Positions 51,522 to 64,000 of a stretch of 64,000 nt of DNA are shown one piece after another. The notes under the pieces are model-generated. The model worked only from the letters and a program-made list of their open reading frames with translations, was not told the origin of the DNA and searched no databases. The position numbers were made by a program, and so were the translations under genes. The stretch's first letter is position 1. The number at the start of each line of letters is the position of its first letter. The DNA is taken from the NCBI GenBank assembly GCA_964057225.1, contig OZ059898.1:7874001-7938000 (forward strand), in the 5' to 3' direction. The stretch is from Auanema rhodensis (Eukaryota; Nematoda; Chromadorea; Rhabditida; Rhabditidae).

Positions 51522-51627
51522 GCTTACGACCATACCACGTTGAAAGTACGCCATCCCGTCCGATCTGGCAAGTCAAGCAACGTTGGGCCCGATCGGAGAC
51601 GGCTTGGGAATCCCGGGTGCCGTAAGC
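51522..51627 (+). rRNA. 5S rRNA: 5S rRNA variant with 12-bp deletion
   Basis: Lacks residues 70-81; duplicate of the copy at 36641. Confidence 0.9.
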
Positions 51628-51985
51628 TTTTTGTTTTTCCTAATTAAATTTGAATTTAACATTCCTTTTTTGACTTTGATGCATGCTGATCTTGGTCGTC
51701 AGAGCAAGGTGAACTTATTGAGGAGTTCAGGAGTCGTGGTCAGCCTCGGAACAGAAAGCTTCTGTGAACATCTCGACCATCTTTCTCTGAGAAGTTGTCT
51801 CAGAGATACTCTCGCTTCTTTGACATTTTTAACGACCCTGATGTACGAGGATATCTACAGAACCTCATATACGACGTTGTTACCGGAGGTGCAGGGAATC
51901 AGTTATCGACTGATGAAAGATAAGAGCTGTTGCACAGCCATGGCATGGTGGTAGATACTAGATACACTAATAGAGGAATAGCATC

Positions 51986-52103
51986 GCTTACGACCATACC
52001 ACGTTGAAAGTACGCCATCCCGTCCGATCTGGCAAGTCAAGCAACGTTGGGCCCGGTTAGTACTTGGATCGGAGACGGCTTGGGAATCCCGGGTGCCGTA
52101 AGC
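51986..52103 (+). rRNA. 5S rRNA: 5S rRNA, consensus copy
   Basis: Full length, short T-run spacer subtype; duplicate of 41268. Confidence 0.97.
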
Positions 52104-52460
52104 TTTTTATTTTCCTAATTAAATTTGAATTTAACATTCCTTTTTTGACTTTGAAGCTTGCTTATCTTGGTCGCCATAGCAAGGCGAAGTTATTGAGGAG
52201 TTGAGGAGTCGTGGTCAGCCTCGGAACAGAAAGCTTCTGTGAACATCTCGACCATCTTTCTCTGAGAAGTTGTCTCCGAGATACTCTCGCTTCTTTGACA
52301 TTTTTAACGACCCCGATGTACGAGGATATCTACAGAACCTCATATACGACGTTGTTACCGGAGGTGCAGGGAATCAGTTATCGACTGATGAAAGATAAGA
52401 GCTGTTGCACAGCCATGGCATGGTGGTAGATACTAGATACACTAATAGAGGAATAGCATC

Positions 52461-52578
52461 GCTTACGACCATACCACGTTGAAAGTACGCCATCCCGTCC
52501 GATCTGGCAAGTCAAGCAACGTTGGGCCCGGTTAGTACTTGGATCGGAGACGGCTTGGGAATCCCGGGTGCCGTAAGC
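52461..52578 (+). rRNA. 5S rRNA: 5S rRNA, consensus copy
   Basis: Full length; duplicate of 41743. Confidence 0.97.
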
Positions 52579-52935
52579 TTTTTATTTTCCTAATTAAATT
52601 TGAATTTAACATTCCTTTTTTGACTTTGAAGCTTGCTTATCTTGGTCGCCATAGCAAGGCGAAGTTATTGAGGAGTTGAGGAGTCGTGGTCAGCCTCGGA
52701 ACAGAAAGCTTCTGTGAACATCTCGACCATCTTTCTCTGAGAAGTTGTCTCCGAGATACTCTCGCTTCTTTGACATTTTTAACGACCCCGATGTACGAGG
52801 ATATCTACAGAACCTCATATACCACGGTGTTACTGGAGGTGCAAGGAATCAGTTATCGACTGATGAAAGATAAGAGCTGTTGCACAGCCATGGCATGGTG
52901 GTAGATACTAGATACACTAATAGAGGAATAGCATC

Positions 52936-53053
52936 GCTTACGACCATACCACGTTGAAAGTACGCCATCCCGTCCGATCTGGCAAGTCAAGCAACGTTGG
53001 GCCCGGTTAGTACTTGGATCGGAGACGGCTTGGGAATCCCGGGTGCCGTAAGC
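52936..53053 (+). rRNA. 5S rRNA: 5S rRNA, consensus copy
   Basis: Full length; counterpart of the gene broken by element I, with its insertion site intact. Confidence 0.97.
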
Positions 53054-53411
53054 TTTTTGTTTTTCCTAATTAAATTTGAATTTAACATTCCTTTTTTGAC
53101 TTTGATGCATGCTGATCTTGGTCGTCAGAGCAAGGTGAACTTATTGAGGAGTTGAGGAGTCGTGGTCAGCCTCGGAACAGAAAGCTTCTGTGAACATCTC
53201 GACCATCTTTCTCTGAGAAGTTGTCTCCGAGATACTCTCGCTTCTTTGACATTTTTAACGACCCCGATGTACGAGGATATCTACAGAACCTCATATACGA
53301 CGTTGTTACCGGAGGTGCAGGGAATCAGTTATCGACTGATGAAAGATAAGAGCTGTTGCACAGCCATGGCATGGTGGTAGATACTAGATACACTAATAGA
53401 GGAATAGCATC

Positions 53412-53517
53412 GCTTACGACCATACCACGTTGAAAGTACGCCATCCCGTCCGATCTGGCAAGTCAAGCAACGTTGGGCCCGATCGGAGACGGCTTGGGAA
53501 TCCCGGGTGCCGTAAGC
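53412..53517 (+). rRNA. 5S rRNA: 5S rRNA variant with 12-bp deletion
   Basis: Lacks residues 70-81. Confidence 0.9.
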
Positions 53518-53875
53518 TTTTTGTTTTTCCTAATTAAATTTGAATTTAACATTCCTTTTTTGACTTTGATGCATGCTGATCTTGGTCGTCAGAGCAAGGT
53601 GAACTTATTGAGGAGTTCAGGAGTCGTGGTCAGCCTCGGAACAGAAAGCTTCTGTGAACATCTCGACCATCTTTCTCTGAGAAGTTGTCTCAGAGATACT
53701 CTCGCTTCTTTGACATTTTTAACGACCCCGATGTACGAGGATATCTACAGAACCTCATATACGACGTTGTTACCGGAGGTGCAGGGAATCAGTTATCGAC
53801 TGATGAAAGATAAGAGCTGTTGCACAGCCATGGCATGGTGGTAGATACTAGATACACTAATAGAGGAATAGCATC

Positions 53876-53993
53876 GCTTACGACCATACCACGTTGAAAG
53901 TACGCCATCCCGTCCGATCTGGCAAGTCAAGCAACGTTGGGCCCGGTTAGTACTTGGATCGGAGACGGCTTGGGAATCCCGGGTGCCGTAAGC
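53876..53993 (+). rRNA. 5S rRNA: 5S rRNA, consensus copy
   Basis: Full length, short T-run spacer subtype. Confidence 0.97.
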
Positions 53994-54350
53994 TTTTTAT
54001 TTTCCTAATTAAATTTGAATTTAACATTCCTTTTTTGACTTTGAAGCTTGCTTATCTTGGTCGCCATAGCAAGGCGAAGTTATTGAGGAGTTGAGGAGTC
54101 GTGGTCAGCCTCGGAACAGAAAGCTTCTGTGAACATCTCGACCATCTTTCTCTGAGAAGTTGTCTCCGAGATACTCTCGCTTCTTTGACATTTTTAACGA
54201 CCCCGATGTACGAGGATATCTACAGAACCTCATATACGACGTTGTTACCGGAGGTGCAGGGAATCAGTTATCGACTGATGAAAGATAAGAGCTGTTGCAC
54301 AGCCATGGCATGGTGGTAGATACTAGATACACTAATAGAGGAATAGCATC

Positions 54351-54456
54351 GCTTACGACCATACCACGTTGAAAGTACGCCATCCCGTCCGATCTGGCAA
54401 GTCAAGCAACGTTGGGCCCGATCGGAGACGGCTTGGGAATCCCGGGTGCCGTAAGC
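54351..54456 (+). rRNA. 5S rRNA: 5S rRNA variant with 12-bp deletion
   Basis: Lacks residues 70-81. Confidence 0.9.
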
Positions 54457-54814
54457 TTTTTGTTTTTTCTAATTAAATTTGAATTTAACATTCCTTTTTT
54501 GACTTTGATGCATGCTGATCTTGGTCGTCAGAGCAAGGTGAACTTATTGAGGAGTTCAGGAGTCGTGGTCAGCCTCGGAACAGAAAGCTTCTGTGAACAT
54601 CTCGACCATCTTTCTCTGAGAAGTTGTCTCAGAGATACTCTCGCTTCTTTGACATTTTTAACGACCCCGATGTACGAGGATATCTACAGAACCTCATATA
54701 CGACGTTGTTACCGGAGGTGCAGGGAATCAGTTATCGACTGATGAAAGATAAGAGCTGTTGCACAGCCATGGCATGGTGGTAGATACTAGATACACTAAT
54801 AGAGGAATAGCATC

Positions 54815-54932
54815 GCTTACGACCATACCACGTTGAAAGTACGCCATCCCGTCCGATCTGGCAAGTCAAGCAACGTTGGGCCCGGTTAGTACTTGGATCG
54901 GAGACGGCTTGGGAATCCCGGGTGCCGTAAGC
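54815..54932 (+). rRNA. 5S rRNA: 5S rRNA, consensus copy
   Basis: Full length; the spacer after it is a recombinant of the two spacer subtypes. Confidence 0.97.
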
Positions 54933-55290
54933 TTTTTGTTTTTCCTAATTAAATTTGAATTTAACATTCCTTTTTTGACTTTGAAGCTTGCTTATCTTGG
55001 TCGCCATAGCAAGGTGAACTTATTGAGGAGTTCAGGAGTCGTGGTCAGCCTCGGAACAGAAAGCTTCTGTGAACATCTCGACCATCTTTCTCTGAGAAGT
55101 TGTCTCAGAGATACTCTCGCTTCTTTGACATTTTTAACGACCCCGATGTACGAGGATATCTACAGAACCTCATATACGACGTTGTTACCGGAGGTGCAGG
55201 GAATCAGTTATCGACTGATGAAAGATAAGAGCTGTTGCACAGCCATGGCATGGTGGTAGATACTAGATACACTAATAGAGGAATAGCATC

Positions 55291-55408
55291 GCTTACGACC
55301 ATACCACGTTGAAAGTACGCCATCCCGTCCGATCTGGCAAGTCAAGCAACGTTGGGCCCGGTTAGTACTTGGATCGGAGACGGCTTGGGAATCCCGGGTG
55401 CCGTAAGC
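55291..55408 (+). rRNA. 5S rRNA: 5S rRNA, consensus copy, last of the array
   Basis: Full length, followed by TTTTTATTTTCC. Confidence 0.97.
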
Positions 55409-55752
55409 TTTTTATTTTCCTAATTAAATTTGAATTTAACATTCCTTTTTTGACTTTGAAGCTTGCTTATCTTGGTCGCCATAGCAAGGCGAAGTTATTG
55501 AGGAGTTGAGGAGTCGTGGTCAGCCTCGGAACAGAAAGCTTCTGTGAACATCTCGACCATCTTTCTCTGAGAAGTTGTCTCCGAGATACTCTCGCTTCTT
55601 TGACATTTTTAACGACCCCGATGTACGAGGATATCTACAGAACCTCATATACGACGTTGTTACCGGAGGTGCAGGGAATCAGTTATCGACTGATGAAAGA
55701 TAAGAGCTGTTGCACAGCCATGGCATGGTGGTAGATACTAGATACACTAATC

Positions 55753-55992
55753 GAAATATTTTTTCTGGCAATTCTTTTGTTGAGAGTTATAAATATGTAT
55801 TAGGAAGGTACAAACAAGAACAAATCATATCACATCTGAATATATATACAACTGGGAGCATTCATACAACCTTTTGAACTGTTCAAAAGTGAACAAAAAC
55901 AATAACATGAACTAATCTTACATTGCAACAATAGACCCACTGTCAATCAATTCGAAAGCATCTGAAAAAACATAATTTCAATTCAATTATGT
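55753..55992 (-). other. Array border and 3' flank of the receptor kinase gene
   Basis: About 240 bp of single-copy AT-rich sequence between the array edge and the kinase stop codon; it should contain the 3' UTR. No other feature seen. Confidence 0.5.
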
Positions 55993-60006
<4,014 letters not shown>

Positions 60007-61092
60007 ATTATACAATATTCAGTAACATCTTTGGGAGAGAATTCCGAATAGACAAGGCAGGATTGAAGTTTTCTTGATATAAAATTGTGATCTGTCTGAA
60101 AAAAAAAGAAGATTTTAGCTATGAAAACATTGGAAATGATACTATAAACAAGCAACAATTAAAAGAAGATGAGCGAAATTAAAAGTGTATTACGGAAGGT
60201 GAAACATCAAAAAAGAGTTGAAAAAAGCAATGAAAAGTCTGTCCTGTAATGAGGATCATCGTGTACAAAGGAAGCCGGAGCACAGTGACAACTGTGGCTA
60301 AAGGGTTCACTACCACTTTTCACCAAATAACCTCACATTGATTCGTCGTCGGTTCTTCTCATTTTGCTATGAAGTTCATAAGCCTAACAGCTGTCTATGC
60401 GAGTTTAAACAGATACTGCATTCCCAGTCTATCATATAGTATTTATGTTTCAGAGAGAATAGCAGATCTAAAATGTGAAAAGGACGAATTCCGATGCGAA
60501 GGTATAAAGAAGTAAAGAGAAGGTGATAAGCTCTTATTTTTCAAATGAAAATAAAGAGAATGAAACTTTTGATATCAACAGCCCACACTTAGCAAAAGGA
60601 ATTGAAATGCTGACCTCATGTCGATTATGATTTGTCAGAAATTCGATAGCATCAAAACAATTTGTTAATTAAAGAAATTTTTATGTTAAAACATGTACTT
60701 ATATCTTAAAAGTAGAAGACAAGTGATAATTGGCAAACCTCTTTCTAAAAAAAATACTACATGATCGGACTTCAATGCTATGCTTTCTCAGATTAATCAT
60801 ATTTCATTTAATAACACATTGCCACTCAAATTTTGTTTTTTATATGATATATTATATTTTACCGTAATTAGATTTAGCCTATATAAGCCTGTTCAAATAC
60901 GCAAAGTGACGTGACCTTAACGCGGCAATCAAGCTGCAGCTGCCATGAACTGCAGCATCCTAGTAGTAAACTTGGACATTGTGAACTATTCTACATATCT
61001 ATCATCTGATTTATTTAAAAGTTTATTAGCTTTATCGAATATATTCATATACTATTAAACCTAATTCCCCGATTACTCAATATTTTAATAGA
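60007..61092. other. Intergenic region between divergent receptor kinase and aladin genes
   Basis: 1.09 kb, presumably with both promoters. The only frame of interest is a 48-codon ORF at 60369-60515. The segment 60880-60960 is less AT-rich and contains a near-palindrome around GCAGCTGC; its meaning is unknown. Confidence 0.5.
60369..60515 (+). CDS. Weak candidate small secreted peptide or first exon
   Basis: 48 codons from ATG 60369. It starts MKFISLTAVYASLN, which could be a short signal peptide, and ends with CEKDEFRCEG, resembling the start of an LDL-receptor class A repeat, with a possible gtataaag donor after the second Cys. I found no convincing next exon. It may be chance. Confidence 0.2.
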   Translation: MKFISLTAVYASLNRYCIPSLSYSIYVSERIADLKCEKDEFRCEGIKK

Positions 61093-63347
61093 ATGTCTTT
61101 ACTAAATTTTACTCCGCTTACTGTGCATGGAAGACCGTATGCTATTCAAGAATATAATGGAAAGATAACTAATGGATCTCAAGATGAATTTAAAATTGTA
61201 AATAAAACAGAGATTGTAAGTTAAAACTGTGCTGTTATTGTAACCATATTTTTTCACAGCTTTCTATGTATCCTAATTTGGAAAAATCAAAACTTAATTG
61301 CTTGCAACATAGTATTTCCCGAGATGATATGCGAGGCGGTTTTGCTACTCGGGATTCAAATGGTATACAACAAGCTTGGGATAGATGGTAATTCGGATAC
61401 TGTTTGGTAATATTAATTTTGTTTGGCTTAGGAATCAGGAAGGTATAACGGGAGTTGTAGATCATGTAGCTAATGCAACCGAGACAAGCAAATTGTGGCC
61501 GATTTCAAGATTAGGTATGGTTCCCCGTTTATCTACTATTGTTTTTTTTAATATTTGCAGGAAAAGGAATTTTAAAAGTTCAAAATAGTGTATCCTTCAT
61601 AGCTTCTAAAGTATTTCCCACCTTAGCCCAAGAGCGGATCGAAGATTTGCTACAAAAATATGGTCATACATTAGATTGGTATAATTTTTATTGGTTATTG
61701 GAAATTTATTTTTAAATTTATAGGAAAACCTCATGGCTTCGATGTATAGCTATTCATGAAAATGGAAGACGTTTTGCAATTTGCCAACAGAACGATTATA
61801 TTAGAGTTTATACAGTATCCAATAGGAATGACAGTTCAGCACCACTAACATTGAAGCATCCTTCTCAACAAAATGTTGCTTGCATGGCTTGGCAGTATGT
61901 ATTTAACGGCTCATTGTTGTTCAAAGCAAGTTTTTTCAGAATTTTCGATCATCGTGTATTGGCCGTAGGCGCTGGGAGTACGGTAATAATTTGGAGACTA
62001 ACCAATAAGACGTTTAACTTAAAGTAAATCATAATGTATAACGAGTCTTCTAATTCTAAAATATTTAAGACCATCCGCACAATGTGCTCAGATTATTGAC
62101 CTCTCTGTGGGACCAGTTACACAATTAATTTGGGATAAAACGTCCAGTAACGGATTATTAGCTGTAACTCCGAATTCAAGCAAAATTATGGTATGCTTTG
62201 ATGCGCATATATAAAGTTAGACTTGCCTTTTTAGGTGATAGACGCTAGCAATGGCGAGGTTGATTCTTTAGGTGCGTGGACAGGTGGATGTATAACCCGG
62301 ATTATACCAGCGCCTGATGGAAAACAATTAGCAGTTTTATATATCGGAAATCTCATAAGGTTGACTAAAGTTGAAAAAAAATTATTTTGTTTCTTTTAGA
62401 GTCTATGATAGAACTTCGTGGAGTTCTGAGAAGTGGAATAACTTAGATGGGAGAGCAGTTGATGCTGTATGGTCACCAAATGGAGGTAAGTTTTTTTTTC
62501 TGACATTTTTTCTATTTTATCATTTTAGATTGCCTTGTTTTTTCCACTGAAAATAGTCATAAGCTTTTCTCTATTTCTTTCACTCGAAAAGAGATAATAA
62601 ACGAAGATGGTCGGACAGAGACGTAAGTTTCTATTTCTAGTTTCATATATTTCAGCATTTTTCAGAAAATTAATAGGTGAATCAGTAGCTCAACCAGTGT
62701 ATGATGTTAGTGCTGTTGAATTTGATGCATCAGAGCTCAATGTTCTCAACGCAGTGGAAAGACCTATTCAAATTATCGGAGGCGAAGTTCAATCATTATC
62801 TTTAAGTCCTGATGGCCAAAGGCTCACTGTTCAATTCAAACGTACGCTCTATCTGTTTTATATTATAAATTTATGTATTTTAGATAATCCAGAGGTTTTC
62901 GCTCTATTTGTTGTTGACTGGTATCCAGTTTTAAGGCTTATTCCAATGTATTTTAGGTGTATTTTACCTTTAATCATTTTGTTTTTATAGTGGGTTGGTG
63001 GAAGCTCCCGCTTATGGTAATGTGGTTATATCCCAATTTGTCCCACAGTTCAACTATGGATCACTTCTCTGCATTGTAATCTCCTTTTTTCTTTAATGTC
63101 TGAATTTATTTCTTTGTAGGTTTGGTCTGGTGGTAAAGTACAATATTTACCTTTAGTTTATGGTAATAATGCTTCCTATGGAGTTGCCGGAAATATATTG
63201 GGCTATAATCCTAATAATTCTAATAATTTTAATAACATATCTCTTTATCAACACTCGATTGATAACTCTTTGAGATCCGTTGATCTCTCAATGAGTTTAC
63301 GGGATTCTCTACATAATGAAACAGGTGCTTCCGGTGATAAACATTAA
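61093..63347 (+). CDS. AAAS: Aladin (nuclear pore WD-repeat protein)
   Basis: 14-exon model, all joins in phase, 564 aa, against about 546 in human aladin. Exons: 61093-61215, 61260-61387, 61432-61514, 61561-61678, 61724-61894, 61940-62023, 62070-62190, 62235-62359, 62400-62485, 62529-62622, 62666-62841, 62884-62956, 62991-63075, 63120-63347. Diagnostic parts are an N-terminal region before the propeller (RRDDMRGGFATRDSNGI-like, QQAWDRWNQEG), then WD blades: CIAIHENGRRFAICQQNDYI, HPSQQNVACMAW, GAGSTVIIW, VGPVTQLIWD, AVDAVWSPNGG, EVQSLSLSPDGQRLTV, and a final VVISQFVPQFN...VWSGGKVQYLPLVYG. The order and spacing match aladin. It is expected to act at the nuclear pore with NDC1; that is family knowledge. 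Introns are 39-49 bp. Confidence 0.9.
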
Positions 63348-63498
63348 CTAATTTTTATTTTTTCCGGGTTATTGAAATGCATGTACATTACTATATGGTA
63401 AATTAAAGCTCTAATTGTTTTTCTATATACAAGAGATCTTAAAAAAGCTCAAAAACTAGCTCAAATACAGAACTGAAGAGCAAGCAGAGAAAAAACTA
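63348..63498. other. Convergent 3' flanks of aladin and centrin-like genes
   Basis: About 150 bp between two convergent stop codons; the two 3' UTRs must be very short or overlap. Confidence 0.6.
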
Positions 63499-63975
63499 TT
63501 AATAAAGACACGTTTTCTTCATAATATCGAAAAACTCCTGTTCATTAACTTTACCATCGGTACTTCCATGAGATGCTTCTTTAATCATATCGTTTAACTC
63601 TTCAATGGCCAAGTCTTCTCCAAGTTCTTTGGCGACCTAGAAATCAATGTAATAATTATGGGTAAAGAAACTTTGTTAATACCTGTTTGAGATTTTCAAC
63701 TGAAATCCACCCTTTTCCTTCTTTATCAAACAAACGGAAAGCACTTCGCATCTCCTCTAACGACTTATCGGTTTCAGTAGTATCTTTTAAAAGGTCCAAG
63801 AACTCTCCAACATCGATAGAATCGGGATCTTCAAATAAGAAGATTAGAGTTTTTAAACATTATACGATTTACTTTCTTGTCCTTTAACGGTTTTAGATTT
63901 CATATCCTTGATCTTTTTAGTCATTGTCTCGATCTGGGCATTTCTAGGATCAAACCCCAAACCTCTCATCACAAG
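63499..63975 (-). CDS. Centrin-like EF-hand protein (3' part)
   Basis: Three exons visible: 63975-63873, 63828-63683, 63636-63499, with all joins in phase and the stop TAA at 63499-63501. The 5' part is outside the window. The order [63 protein letters not shown] follows centrin/caltractin exactly, including the KKT-x-LY end. The EF-hand loops are degraded: the loop [12 protein letters not shown] ends in Asn instead of Glu, and the last loop lacks the first Asp ([12 protein letters not shown]). Calcium binding may therefore be weak or lost. Centrins act at centrioles and also with the nuclear export machinery. Confidence 0.85.
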
Positions 63976-64000
63976 CTAAATAAAATAATATAAAAAATAA

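Larger units (their letters stand above)
50582..55752 (+). repeat. 5S rDNA array, right block (plus strand)
   Basis: One interrupted gene and ten further 5S genes, with a period of 475-476 bp for units with full genes and 464 bp for units with the deleted gene. The block ends at ACACTAAT at about 55752, inside a spacer just before a 5S start, and passes directly into single-copy sequence. The left part (51046 to about 52952) duplicates 36165-42234 without its insertions. Confidence 0.96.

Noticed and set aside
4471..55752. CRISPR-like regular repeat array
   Set aside because: The 463-476 bp period and full 5S genes identify rDNA; the organism is eukaryotic.

Overview
The window is eukaryotic, about two-thirds AT, and most likely from a nematode. 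It carries tandem 5S rRNA genes (118 bp, nematode-like) and host genes with canonical GT-AG introns mostly 40-90 bp long. Almost everything up to position 55752 is 5S rDNA array that has been repeatedly invaded by LTR retroelements. The right-hand 8 kb is ordinary host gene space.

Layout. 1-4470: BEL/Pao element A, gag-pol on the minus strand, running off the left edge. 4471-7275: 5S array, minus strand. 7276-13748: Ty3/gypsy element B, with a solo LTR of a second gypsy family nested in its left LTR. 13749-15570: diverged 5S array, minus strand. 15571-23666: decayed BEL element E (gag, pol, env), whose env is split by a Tc1-type transposon; it carries an antisense two-exon gene and an extra nucleocapsid-like ORF before its 3' LTR. 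23937-25987 and 26437-28380: two short BEL derivatives, G and H, carrying a methyltransferase domain of the alphavirus-like RNA-virus type joined to the nucleocapsid-like ORF. At about 28400-28530 the 5S array switches strand, through a junction containing a gypsy LTR scrap and a 68-bp copy of an exon/intron piece of the receptor kinase gene located 28 kb to the right. 28529-55752: 5S array, plus strand, invaded by BEL element F (29027-34799), non-autonomous gypsy element C (37040-41198) and BEL element I (42235-50581). Element I has LTRs that look identical and one unbroken 2405-codon gag-pol-env frame.

Four related BEL insertions (E, G, H, F) abut the same GGGCCC inside the 5S coding region; the two with both flanks show 5-bp target duplications. 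Six 5S copies also share a 12-bp deletion starting at this same site. An array block is duplicated: one copy holds elements C and I, the other has both sites empty, so these insertions followed the duplication.

55753-64000 holds host genes: a 17-exon receptor tyrosine kinase with an FnIII-like ectodomain (minus strand, 757 aa in my model), a possible small ORF nested in its largest intron, a 14-exon aladin nucleoporin gene (plus strand, 564 aa) and the 3' part of a centrin-like EF-hand gene (minus strand, cut by the window end). All splice models were read by eye from splice sites and phase; no alignment or database search was run.
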